From the NCBI GenBank assembly GCA_017471245.1, contig JAFUVB010000057.1:1-49812 (forward strand): a DNA stretch of 49,812 nucleotides, written 5' to 3'. Under the pieces are notes generated by a model. The model made no database searches. It was not told the DNA's origin and saw nothing but the letters and a program-made list of their open reading frames with translations. Shown here in pieces: positions 7,223 to 16,047 of the stretch; position 1 is the first letter of the stretch, and each line of letters starts with the position of its first letter. This stretch comes from Prevotella sp. (lineage in GTDB: Bacteria > Bacteroidota > Bacteroidia > Bacteroidales > Bacteroidaceae). A program made the position numbers and the translations under genes.

Positions 7223-8377
7223 ATGAACAAAATGATTTGCCGAATGGCGTTGGCAGCAGTCTTGCTGCTGCTCACCGCAAATGCACATGCTCAGAAGCGC
7301 GAGAACTATGAGTATTACAAGAACCTGCCTAAATATGCCGACCAGCTGATTGCCGACCTGAACTATCCAATGGCATGGGGCAACAGCAAGATCAAGAATT
7401 TCAAGAAATGGAAAAAAGCAGCCCGACAGAAGGTGTTCGACTGCATGCTCACTCCCCCGCCCGCTCCCGACAGCTACGACATGAAGGTGATAGCCGAAGA
7501 GCAGCGCGACGGCTACAAGGCGCAGAAGATTGAGTTCAACCTGTCGAAATACTACCGCGTGACCGCCCTGATGCTCATACCTGACGGCGACGGTCCATTC
7601 CCCGCAGTGAATGCCCTGCACGACCACGGCGCACATCTTTTCATCGGCAAGGAAAAGATGATCCGCCCGTTTGACGTGAGCGAGGAAGTGGTAAAGGATG
7701 CCGACGAATGGGCAGCCAACCTTTACGATGGCCAGTATCTGGGCGACTATCTTGCCCGGCATGGCTACGTGGTGTTCTCCGCCGACGCCCCCATGTGGGG
7801 AGAGCGCGGACGAGCCGAGGGAGTGGACCGCAGCAAATACGACATGATAGCGGGCAACATGATGATGTATGGCGTTGATCTGAGTGCATACATGACCTAC
7901 GACGACATTCGCGGAACCGAGTTCCTTGCCACGTTGCCCCAAGTGGATGCCAACCGCATCGGGTGCGTGGGGTGCTCAATGGGCGGCTACCGCTCGTGGA
8001 TGCTCTCCGCGCTGAGCGACCATATCAAGGCGGGCTCATCCATCTGCTGGATGGTGACCACCGACGTGCAGATGACATGGAAATACGGACGGTCGGAAAA
8101 CGGAGGGTTTGCCAACTGCTTCCCTGGTCTGCGCCGCTGGATGGACTATCCCCACGTTGCCAGCCTTGCCTGCCCCAAACCCATGCTCTTCATCAACGGT
8201 TCCCAAGACAAGCTGTTCCCCGTGCCTGGTGTGGAGAAGGCATTCCGTCAGATGCACGACGTCTGGCAAAGCCAGCATGCCGCTGACCGTCTCACCACAG
8301 AAATATGGCCCATCCCCCACAGCTGTCCGCTCAAGGCTCAGCAGAGGGTGCTCGATTTCTTCAACACGAACCTGTAG
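7223..8377 (+). CDS. Secreted alpha/beta-hydrolase (dienelactone hydrolase/Abhydrolase_7-like esterase)
   Basis: This 384-residue protein starts with a signal peptide (ALAAVLLLLTANAHAQ). The hydrolase core has the nucleophile motif GCSMGG (Ser252), Asp329 in NGSQDKLFPV and His366 in IPHSCPL, a complete Ser-Asp-His triad. NALHDHGAHLF likely forms the oxyanion region. Relatives are annotated as acetyl or carbohydrate esterases, but the substrate cannot be read from the sequence. It is divergent from the CE7-type esterase, which suggests a joint role in de-esterifying plant or host glycans. The stop lies 29 nt from the convergent sigma gene. Confidence 0.8.
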   Translation: MNKMICRMALAAVLLLLTANAHAQKRENYEYYKNLPKYADQLIADLNYPMAWGNSKIKNFKKWKKAARQKVFDCMLTPPPAPDSYDMKVIAEEQRDGYKAQKIEFNLSKYYRVTALMLIPDGDGPFPAVNALHDHGAHLFIGKEKMIRPFDVSEEVVKDADEWAANLYDGQYLGDYLARHGYVVFSADAPMWGERGRAEGVDRSKYDMIAGNMMMYGVDLSAYMTYDDIRGTEFLATLPQVDANRIGCVGCSMGGYRSWMLSALSDHIKAGSSICWMVTTDVQMTWKYGRSENGGFANCFPGLRRWMDYPHVASLACPKPMLFINGSQDKLFPVPGVEKAFRQMHDVWQSQHAADRLTTEIWPIPHSCPLKAQQRVLDFFNTNL

Positions 8378-8406
8378 GCACAGAAAAACCGGGCAACGCA
8401 TCCCCC

Positions 8407-8991
8407 TCAACACATCATCTTCCTGCTCAGTTCCATCAGCATCAGGCAGACGTAGAGGCTGTCGTTGCCGCTCAGCTTGTCGCGCATCATCTCAAGGAAG
8501 CGTGCCTTCCGCTTCTTTGTCCCGCTCAGCGAAAGACCGATTGCGGCAGCCATTTCGGCATTGCTCAGCCCCTGCACATAGCTCAGTTCGAAAACCTGCC
8601 TATACTCTTCGGGCAGCTCGTCGATGGCATCATAGAGCATGTCCATCGTCTCCTGAATCATCATCTTCCCCTCCATGCTCATATCCACGGGCAGATGGCG
8701 CTGCTGCGATGCCAAATACCTGCTCCGGCTCACATCCTTGCGAACCACGCTCGCAGCCTCGTTGTGAACACAAGAATAAAGATAGGCTTTCAGGTTGGCC
8801 GGCGACTCAAACCCCTCGCGGTTCCTGTAGGCACTGAAGATGGAATTCTGCACCACGTCTTCAGCCATGTAAAGATACTCTTCTGGTAAAAGTTTCACGG
8901 CAATAGACAACAAACTGGGATATGCTTTCCTGAAGAAAGCATCCACATCACCCTTCTTAAACCGGTTATAGCTTGCACTGTCTATATCCAT
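8407..8991 (-). CDS. ECF RNA polymerase sigma factor of locus A
   Basis: This 194-residue sigma-70 family protein has only regions 2 and 4. Region 2 spans about 15-85 (YMAEDVVQNSIFSAY, NLKAYLYSCVHNEA). Region 4 holds a helix-turn-helix (DELPEEYRQVFEL, GLSNAEMAAAIGLSLSG). It is divergent from the FecR-type anti-sigma gene at 9158, the standard arrangement for FecIR-like control of SusCD operons in Bacteroidota. The ATG at 8991 is preferred over an upstream in-frame codon at 9015, because the latter overlaps the -7 element. It probably directs transcription of locus A, possibly including itself. Confidence 0.88.
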   Translation of the reverse strand: MDIDSASYNRFKKGDVDAFFRKAYPSLLSIAVKLLPEEYLYMAEDVVQNSIFSAYRNREGFESPANLKAYLYSCVHNEAASVVRKDVSRSRYLASQQRHLPVDMSMEGKMMIQETMDMLYDAIDELPEEYRQVFELSYVQGLSNAEMAAAIGLSLSGTKKRKARFLEMMRDKLSGNDSLYVCLMLMELSRKMMC

Positions 8992-9012
8992 TGTGAAACT
9001 TTTTAGTGTGTG

Positions 9013-9020
9013 CAAAGATA
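9013..9020 (-). promoter_or_regulatory. -7 element for the locus A sigma gene
   Basis: TATCTTTG on the minus strand, 21 nt before the ATG at 8991, giving a very short leader. Confidence 0.5.
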
Positions 9021-9157
9021 ATATAAATTATTCAAAAAGCATAAAATCAGAGACTTTTATTTGAAAAACGGCTGAAAAACGAAGAAGATTCCAAAAATAT
9101 CTCTTCCTGATGCGGTACTTTTTCACCTACATAGCGAATTAGTTATAAAGAAGTTGA

Positions 9158-10393
9158 ATGAAAAGAGCTGAAATATTAAAAGACATAAAACTGCTGATAC
9201 TAAAATACATTTTAGGAATTATCAGCGATGAGGAGAAAGAGCGTCTGAATTCATGGAGGCAAGAGTCACAGGAGCACGAAGACATCTTTCAATGGCTGAG
9301 CCGTGCAGAACACCATGAGGAAGAATATCTGTTCCGCCAATCCATGAATACAGAACAAGCCCTTCACGCCTTTAAGAAAAAAGTGGAGAAGTTAGAGGGG
9401 AGAAGTAAAAAAATTCCTCTAAAATACGCCGCTGCCATTTTGGTGTCTATTATTGTCGGCGCAGGATATTGGTATTGGCAATATACCAAGGTGACGCCAC
9501 CAGAAATATCCGAAGACATTCAGCTCGCCATGCAGCTGAGCATCCAAAGCGGAAAGCAGGAAGCTGAAAGTGAAGAGTTAAGAGAAAGTGAAGAGTTAAG
9601 AGTGAAGAGTGAAGAATCAGAGTTGAGTGAAGAGTTAAGAGTGAAGAGTGAAGAATCACATGGAAAAATGAATAAAGAAGAGTCACCAGCGAAAAATTCT
9701 TCACTCTTCACTCTTAACTCTTCACTTAATATCACCTCTTCACTTACTAAGGATCAGCTGTTGGCAGCCAAGCGCATTACCACCAAGCACGACAAGGAGT
9801 TCTGGCTGACATTGGATGACGGCACATTGGTACACCTTAATTACAATACGCGCCTGATATACCCCGAGAAGTTCGGGCGTGACGACCGCAACGTCATTCT
9901 TGACGGTGAAGCCTACTTCATGGTGGCAAAAGACAGAAGCCGCCCCTTCATCGTTCACACCCCAAATGGGGATGTAAAGGTATACGGCACCGAGTTTAAT
10001 GTGAATACCAACAACACAGCTGTCGTTCTCGTAAAGGGTTCTGTATCTGTAACGCCGACCGGCGGCAAGGAAAAGATGCTGAAGCCAGGACAGCAGGCAA
10101 CGGTCAATGTTCAATCGTCAACAGTCAATATTGAAAGTGTGGATGTGGAGCCGTATGTGGCTTGGAATACAGGAACCTTCGTTTTCGATGATTGCCCATT
10201 GGAGACGATGATGGAGGTTCTCTCTCATTGGTATGGTTTTGAGGTAGTATACGAAGACGATGATGTAAAAAAAGAACGAATAACAGGTGATTTTGACCGA
10301 TATGTCAAACCAGATCAACTGCTGGAGGCAATAAGCAAATCATCAGGTTTATCCATTCGTAGTGAAGAGAAGACACTATATGTTAAACATTAA
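9158..10393 (+). CDS. FecR-family anti-sigma factor of locus A (DUF4974 C-terminus)
   Basis: This 411-residue protein has a cytoplasmic sigma-binding part (1-85), one membrane helix (KYAAAILVSIIVGAGYWYW, about 89-107), a linker, the periplasmic FecR domain (about 205-315) and a DUF4974 domain (about 330-411). Such proteins hold the ECF sigma until the STN domain of a SusC contacts them. The linker is odd. Bases 9564-9735 are heptamer repeats read in frame as SEELRVKSEES-type peptides, then an inverted arm read as SSLFTLNSS. A smaller array (10102-10129) lies before DUF4974. The central FecR block is nearly identical at DNA level to the two other fecR genes here. The gene sits 11 nt before SusC. 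Confidence 0.9.
   Translation: MKRAEILKDIKLLILKYILGIISDEEKERLNSWRQESQEHEDIFQWLSRAEHHEEEYLFRQSMNTEQALHAFKKKVEKLEGRSKKIPLKYAAAILVSIIVGAGYWYWQYTKVTPPEISEDIQLAMQLSIQSGKQEAESEELRESEELRVKSEESELSEELRVKSEESHGKMNKEESPAKNSSLFTLNSSLNITSSLTKDQLLAAKRITTKHDKEFWLTLDDGTLVHLNYNTRLIYPEKFGRDDRNVILDGEAYFMVAKDRSRPFIVHTPNGDVKVYGTEFNVNTNNTAVVLVKGSVSVTPTGGKEKMLKPGQQATVNVQSSTVNIESVDVEPYVAWNTGTFVFDDCPLETMMEVLSHWYGFEVVYEDDDVKKERITGDFDRYVKPDQLLEAISKSSGLSIRSEEKTLYVKH
9564..9735. repeat. Inverted GTGAAGA-type heptamer element inside fecR of locus A
   Basis: AGTGAAG, AGTTAAG, AGTGAAG, AGTGAAG, AATCA is present twice in direct orientation (about 9589-9658). After about 40 nt its reverse complement follows (about 9698-9728). 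The arms match over roughly 30 nt. The whole stretch is open in the fecR frame. The right end, from CTTCACTTAATATCACC onward, is shared with the fecR at the window's right edge. Confidence 0.88.
10102..10129 (+). repeat. Four-unit GGTCAAT-type heptamer array inside fecR of locus A
   Basis: GGTCAAT, GTTCAAT, CGTCAAC and AGTCAAT are read in frame between the FecR and DUF4974 domains. The same site in the locus B gene has a longer array. The peptide between the shared flanks is 14 residues longer there, which is 42 nt or six heptamers. Confidence 0.8.
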
Positions 10394-10403
10394 TTAAATC
10401 ATT

Positions 10404-13400
10404 ATGGAGAGAATGCAAAAAAGAAAAATTAGCATTTTGTCTGTTTTGCTATCATTCGTTTTGTTGTGTGTGGCGTTACCGTCACACGCACAGGCGCAGG
10501 ATAGTCATACAGCAAAGAAGGATTTGGTGACTCTCGACATGAAGTCGGCGGCAGTCATCCAAGTATTCCGTCAGATAAAGAAACAGACGGGATATCACTT
10601 TGTGATTAATAGCAATCTTGCCTCCACCTTACCAAAGGTGAATGTCTCGGTGAAGAACAAAACCGTGAGTGAAGTGCTCGACACCGTGCTTGGGAATCTT
10701 GACTGTGCTTACGAGATCAACGGACGGATAATCACGGTTTATAAGAAATCAGCCTCACGCGAAACAACCAGCGTTGCAGTCAATAGGACAGCGGCTCCCG
10801 GCAGAAGGGCAACCCTGCGAGGTCAGGTGACCGATAGCAACGGTGACCCTTTGCCCGGTGTGACAATCCGTGTGGAAAACAGCGCCGATGCTGCCGTGAG
10901 TGATGCAGATGGAAACTATCAATTGTTTCTTCCACAAGACGAACCGGCAATGATTGTCTATTCTTTTGTGGGAATGGAAGAAAAGAAGGTGCGCTACAAC
11001 GGACAGCGTGTGCAGGATGTAAAACTGCGCGACGACAGCCATGTGCTCGGCGAGGTTGAAGTGTTCGGCAACGGTATCTTCAAGCGTCGCACCGAGAGTT
11101 TCACCGGCAGTGCGGCAACCTACAATCAGGAAGACCTGAAAAGCGTGGGCAATGCCAATATCCTGAAGAGCCTTTCCGACCTGGATCCCTCTTTCATCCT
11201 CGATGATAATGTTTTAAACGGTAGCGACCCCAACGCCCTGAACGATATCACCATCCGCGGCAATGCATCGTTTGCAGGCTTGCAGGGAGAATACTCCGGC
11301 AACCCCAACAGCCCGTTGTTTATCATCGACGGCTTTGAGTCGACCCAGCAGCAGGTGTTCGACCTTGATATCAACCGCGTGGAAAACGTCACCATCCTGA
11401 AGGATGCCGCTGCCAAGGCAATCTATGGTGCCAAGGCCGCCAACGGCGTGGTTGTCGTCGAAACGAAACAACCAGAAGCCGGTCGCATCCGGCTGACATA
11501 TACCGGCGACCTGAACATCACCGCTCCCGACCTGAGCAGTTACGACCTGACGAATGCAGCAGAAAAGCTTCAGGTGGAGTGGAACTCTGGGCGTTACTCG
11601 GCATCATCCCCTACATACGCACAGAATTACCGTGAGCAATACAACGAACTGGTGAAGAATGTAGCGCGCGGCGTGGATACCTACTGGTTGTCGAAACCCC
11701 TCCATACAGGCGTCGGACACAAGCATACAGCTTATCTCGAAGGCGGCGACGACCGTATGCGCTACAGCGGCACCGTCTCCTACAATGGTGTCACAGGCGT
11801 GATGAAAGGCTCCGACCGCAGGACCGTCTCAGGCAACATCCAGCTGAGCTACCGCTATAAGACGCTGCTCTTCCGCAATTCACTGAGCATTACCAGCAAC
11901 AGGGCCGACAACTCTCCTTACGGTTCGTTCACAAGCTATTCTTCTGCCAACCCGTACTTCTCACCGTATGATGAGAACGGAAACATGGTGAAGGTACTCG
12001 GCTATTTCCAAGTGCCGGGAGTGGGCGGGTCGCGCACCACCTATTATAATCCCTTGTATAATGCCACCATCGGCACGAAAGATTTTTCCAAATATAATGA
12101 ATATACGGAGAACTTCTATATTGAATGGCGCCCCACCAACCAGTGGACATTCTTGGGACGTTTTGGATACACGCATCAAGACAATCAGAGCGATGTGTTT
12201 TATCCCGGCGACCACACACGCTTCACAGAATGGACTGGTGACAGGTATTTCCAGCGCGGATCTTATTCAATGACCAACGGCAACAGCGAGACGCTTTCTG
12301 CCGACCTTGCTGGAACATATACCGGCCGGTGGGACAAGCACCTGCTGATTGCTAATGCTGCATGGAGCATGAACTCCACAAATTCTGAGAGCCATGGCAT
12401 GGAGGCGTGGGGATTTCTGAACAACCACGTTGATTACATCAACTTCGCCAAGCAGTATGCTGAGAATGGGCGCCCATCGGGTTCAGAGGCAAAGACACGC
12501 AGTCTTGGCATCACCGGCACCGCCAACTATTCCTACGATGAGCGTTACCTCTTCGACTTCTCCGTACGTTATAACGGTTCTTCCATCTTTGGTGCCAATA
12601 ACCGCTGGGGAACTTTCTGGTCGGCAGGTCTGGGATGGAACATCCACAACGAGAAATTCGTGAAAGATAACCTGCGATGGATCAACCAGTTCAAAATCCG
12701 CGGCTCCTACGGTCTTACCGGAAGTCAGAACTTTAGTCCCTACCAGGCACTTGCCACCTATCAGTTCTATGACAACATCGTTTACGACAACATCGTTGGC
12801 GCTTATCTGATGGCCGTCAACAACGACAACCTGAAGTGGCAGCAGACTGCAGATTTGAATATCGGAGCCGACATCCGTCTGTTCAACTCTCTCAGTCTGA
12901 GGGTTGATGTCTATAACAGCACTACCAAGGATGCCCTGCTCGCCATGACCCTTCCCACCTCTACAGGATTCAACTCTTATCAGGAGAACCTTGGAAACAT
13001 TGTTAACAAGGGTTTCGATGCCTCTGCCAACTGGCGATTTTTCCATAAAGGACACAACTACATGTCGCTGAACGCTTCAGTAAGCCATAACACCAACAAG
13101 GTGAAGGAAATCAACGATGCCCTCCGCTCGTTCAACGAGACACAGGATGCCTCGGGAGTCACCACCCCCATCATCCGTTACGAGGAAGGGCAGTCTATGT
13201 CGGTAATATGGGCTGTTCAGTCGCTTGGCATTGATCCTGCCACCGGTCGTGAGGTTTTCGTGAAGAAAGATGGCTCAACCACTTATAATTATTCCACCGA
13301 CGACTACATCGTAGCTGGTGACAGCAATCCCAAGTATCGCGGAAACTTCGGTTTGAGCGGTGAGTATGAAGGCATAGGACTGAACATTTCCTTCAGGTAT

Positions 13401-13784
13401 CGTCTGGGCGGCGATGTATACAACCAGACACTTGTCGACCGAGTGGAAAATGTGAACGTGGCCAACAACGTTGACCGTCGTGTGTTGAAAGATACATGGC
13501 ATGAGGTTGGTGATGTAGCCACTTTCAAGCGGATATCATATACTCCTTCAACTACCTATGCGACCACACGTTTCGTAGAGCGTGACAATATCTTGGAGTT
13601 CGCTTCGCTGTCGGCTTACTATGATTTCAAGTACCAGTCATGGTTGAGCAAACTGAAGATGGAGCGCCTGCGTGTGCAGTTCTATATGAACGACATCTTC
13701 CATCTGTCTACAGTGAAGCAAGAGCGCGGACTTTCTTATCCCTACGCCCGTAGTTTCTCGTTCTCCATATCAGCAACATTCTAA
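10404..13784 (+). CDS. SusC/RagA-type TonB-dependent outer-membrane transporter with STN domain, locus A
   Basis: This 1126-residue protein has a signal peptide ending about residue 32 (PSHAQAQ). The STN signalling domain follows (about 41-114, DMKSAAVIQVFRQI ... INGRIITVYKK), then a carboxypeptidase-regulatory-like domain (about 137-210, GQVTDSNGDPLPGVTIRVE), the plug (with LFIIDGFES and ANGVVVVETK) and a beta-barrel ending in aromatic SFSISATF. SusC proteins import oligosaccharides or peptides with their SusD lid. The STN domain marks this one as a FecR/sigma-signalling receptor. It is close to the SusC of locus B (shared QPEAGR and the following barrel start). It follows fecR by 11 nt, so co-transcription is likely. 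Confidence 0.95.
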   Translation: MERMQKRKISILSVLLSFVLLCVALPSHAQAQDSHTAKKDLVTLDMKSAAVIQVFRQIKKQTGYHFVINSNLASTLPKVNVSVKNKTVSEVLDTVLGNLDCAYEINGRIITVYKKSASRETTSVAVNRTAAPGRRATLRGQVTDSNGDPLPGVTIRVENSADAAVSDADGNYQLFLPQDEPAMIVYSFVGMEEKKVRYNGQRVQDVKLRDDSHVLGEVEVFGNGIFKRRTESFTGSAATYNQEDLKSVGNANILKSLSDLDPSFILDDNVLNGSDPNALNDITIRGNASFAGLQGEYSGNPNSPLFIIDGFESTQQQVFDLDINRVENVTILKDAAAKAIYGAKAANGVVVVETKQPEAGRIRLTYTGDLNITAPDLSSYDLTNAAEKLQVEWNSGRYSASSPTYAQNYREQYNELVKNVARGVDTYWLSKPLHTGVGHKHTAYLEGGDDRMRYSGTVSYNGVTGVMKGSDRRTVSGNIQLSYRYKTLLFRNSLSITSNRADNSPYGSFTSYSSANPYFSPYDENGNMVKVLGYFQVPGVGGSRTTYYNPLYNATIGTKDFSKYNEYTENFYIEWRPTNQWTFLGRFGYTHQDNQSDVFYPGDHTRFTEWTGDRYFQRGSYSMTNGNSETLSADLAGTYTGRWDKHLLIANAAWSMNSTNSESHGMEAWGFLNNHVDYINFAKQYAENGRPSGSEAKTRSLGITGTANYSYDERYLFDFSVRYNGSSIFGANNRWGTFWSAGLGWNIHNEKFVKDNLRWINQFKIRGSYGLTGSQNFSPYQALATYQFYDNIVYDNIVGAYLMAVNNDNLKWQQTADLNIGADIRLFNSLSLRVDVYNSTTKDALLAMTLPTSTGFNSYQENLGNIVNKGFDASANWRFFHKGHNYMSLNASVSHNTNKVKEINDALRSFNETQDASGVTTPIIRYEEGQSMSVIWAVQSLGIDPATGREVFVKKDGSTTYNYSTDDYIVAGDSNPKYRGNFGLSGEYEGIGLNISFRYRLGGDVYNQTLVDRVENVNVANNVDRRVLKDTWHEVGDVATFKRISYTPSTTYATTRFVERDNILEFASLSAYYDFKYQSWLSKLKMERLRVQFYMNDIFHLSTVKQERGLSYPYARSFSFSISATF

Positions 13785-13812
13785 TTTTACCTATTTATAA
13801 TATTGAATCACT

Positions 13813-15237
13813 ATGAATAAGAATATCAATCATATAGTATTCGCGCTCTTGCTGACATTCACCCTGACTGGCTGTAACGACTGGTTAGACGTAAATCCAG
13901 AGTCACAGGTTGAAGACAATGAGCTGTTCGAATCAGAATCAGGGTTCAAGGAGGCTTTGGCTGGAGTATATTCTGGAATGGTGAGTGAATCCACCTATGC
14001 CAAGGAAACACTCTATGGTGCCTATGGCGCATTGGCACAGGAGTGGGTAAACGAGCCCACCAGCTATCAGGATTTGGCCACATATAACTATGATGCCGCT
14101 GCACCTACCAATCTGTTTGCCAATATTTGGCGTGTCAATTATAATGCCATTGCCAACGATAACAATCTTATCAACAACATTGATGAGAACCGCTATAAGT
14201 TCAGTGGCAACAACTACAGCATCATCAAGGGTGAGGCGCTTGCCCTGCGGGCATTGCTCCATTTTGACCTGCTACGGGCTTTTGGTGTAAGTTTTGAGGT
14301 AGACCCCAACAAACCGGCAATTCCATACAGCACAGAGCTGTCTTACCGTGTCTTCCCACAGCTAAGTGTTCGTGAAGTGGCAGAAAAAGTGATTGCCGAC
14401 CTGAAAGAGGCAGAGCAACTGCTCAAGGTGGATCCCATCTATACTGGTGAGGAGATTACTGAGGCGGTGGACAACGGATATCTGATTAACCGTACCCTCC
14501 ACATGAACTACTACGCTGTAAAAGGTTTGCAGGCAAGGGTATATATGTGGACAAAGCAGTACGACCTCGCCAAGGCTGCCGCTGAGGAAGTTATCAACTC
14601 TGGGAAATTCTCCTGGGCAAGACCGGGAACAGTGCGGCAGGGTACAAATCCATTCCCCACTACCACTGAGCATCTCTTTGCACTCGACGATGTGAATCTG
14701 AGCAACCGCGCCGACAGTTATTTCAACGAGAACTCGAACACCAGCAGTTTCTCGCTCGATGCCACCACGCTGCTCGATTATTATGACAGCGAGACCACCG
14801 ACTACCGCTATCTGTATCAGTTTGCCAGCGGAACAAATTATGACTATGTGGAGAATCGCTATGTAACTAAGTATTGGTCGCCGAGTTCAAGTTCTTCAAA
14901 GGATGCCAACCGCCTGCCGATGATCCGTCTGAGTGAGCTGTACCTGATTCTTTCGGAAATAGACTTCCGCAACGGAGGAACGGGACTGGAGCGACTCAAC
15001 GAACTGCGACTGGCACGCAATGTGGGTGACTTGGAGATTACAACCGACTATTATGACACGCTGATACGCGAATACCGTCGTGAGTTCATTGGAGAAGGAC
15101 AGCTGTTTTTCCTCTACAAACGTCTGAACCGCGAATCAATCATCCGCAGCGATGTAGATGCCATTGCTGAAAAGATTTACACTTTCCCACTGCCACAGAG
15201 CGAGACAACTGCTGCACAACGTGAAGATAACCGATAA
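13813..15237 (+). CDS. RagB/SusD-family surface lipoprotein, locus A
   Basis: This 474-residue lipoprotein has a lipobox LTGC (Cys21) followed by NDWLDVNPES, the usual SusD N-terminus. TPR-like helices (GEALALRALLHFDLLRAFG) and the C-terminal SusD block (LNELRLAR, REYRREFIGEGQLFFLYKR, YTFPLPQSE) are present. SusD proteins form the hinged lid over the paired SusC barrel and capture substrate. The partner SusC ends 28 nt upstream. Substrate cannot be inferred from this sequence. Confidence 0.94.
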   Translation: MNKNINHIVFALLLTFTLTGCNDWLDVNPESQVEDNELFESESGFKEALAGVYSGMVSESTYAKETLYGAYGALAQEWVNEPTSYQDLATYNYDAAAPTNLFANIWRVNYNAIANDNNLINNIDENRYKFSGNNYSIIKGEALALRALLHFDLLRAFGVSFEVDPNKPAIPYSTELSYRVFPQLSVREVAEKVIADLKEAEQLLKVDPIYTGEEITEAVDNGYLINRTLHMNYYAVKGLQARVYMWTKQYDLAKAAAEEVINSGKFSWARPGTVRQGTNPFPTTTEHLFALDDVNLSNRADSYFNENSNTSSFSLDATTLLDYYDSETTDYRYLYQFASGTNYDYVENRYVTKYWSPSSSSSKDANRLPMIRLSELYLILSEIDFRNGGTGLERLNELRLARNVGDLEITTDYYDTLIREYRREFIGEGQLFFLYKRLNRESIIRSDVDAIAEKIYTFPLPQSETTAAQREDNR

Positions 15238-15251
15238 TCAAAAAGAAGAAG

Positions 15252-16028
15252 ATGGATATGAAAAGATATTTTTTCTATATACAGGCGGCACTACTAATGA
15301 TATTGTCATTTGAAAGCTGCAGTGAGAATGAAACACCTGTTTACGATACCAGCTTGTCTGCATTGCACATCTGGGTGGGTCGTCAGGCAACCGCTTCCGA
15401 TCAGGTGATCTACAACTATTCGTATACCATGGGCACCGACAGCGTGGTGTTCTATGCGCGGGTACTCGGCCTGCCTGTGGATTACGACCGGACATTCACC
15501 CTTGAGGCATTCGAGGGAAACCTGCAGGAGGCTGCAGGCAGCTATAAGATTGGAACATATACAATTCCTGCCGGAGAAATTCAGGGCAGCTACCCCATCT
15601 ATTTCGATACGGCGGCACTGGGCAATCCTGCAGCTTTTTCTACAAGCGACGGCGAGCTGCACCTGCGGTTGGCACCAAACAGCGAGTTTGAGACGGGCGC
15701 AACCGAATTGAGCGTCATTAATATTGTTTTGCGCAATTACCTCTCTAAACCCGAAGACTGGGATGCGGCGGTTTATCCCAACCGCCCCTATACGGGCTAT
15801 TTCGGTGCATATAGCAAAGTGAAGTATCAGTTTATGATTCAAGCACTCGGACTCGTTGATTTCCATATCTCATGGACACAGACAACAAACTATAATGAGT
15901 CTACCAACACCGTCTCCGACCCCTATGCACAGTATCTCCGTCAGCAACTTGTGGTGGCTCTTGATGAATACAACAGTACCCATGCCACACCGCTCACGGA
16001 TGAGAATGGAATAATTGTCACGTTTTAA
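15252..16028 (+). CDS. DUF4843 lipoprotein, locus A
   Basis: This 258-residue lipoprotein (FESC lipobox) carries a DUF4843 domain. The N-terminal half is beta-rich (DSVVFYARVLGLPVDYDRTFTL), and the C-terminal half has the family's typical FGAYSKVKYQFMIQALG stretch. DUF4843 proteins recur after SusD genes and are probably surface-exposed accessory substrate-binding or lid-associated lipoproteins. Function is not established. It follows SusD by 14 nt. Locus B has a matching gene at the same place. Confidence 0.8.
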   Translation: MDMKRYFFYIQAALLMILSFESCSENETPVYDTSLSALHIWVGRQATASDQVIYNYSYTMGTDSVVFYARVLGLPVDYDRTFTLEAFEGNLQEAAGSYKIGTYTIPAGEIQGSYPIYFDTAALGNPAAFSTSDGELHLRLAPNSEFETGATELSVINIVLRNYLSKPEDWDAAVYPNRPYTGYFGAYSKVKYQFMIQALGLVDFHISWTQTTNYNESTNTVSDPYAQYLRQQLVVALDEYNSTHATPLTDENGIIVTF

Positions 16029-16047
16029 CTAATAAACATTTTTTTCT

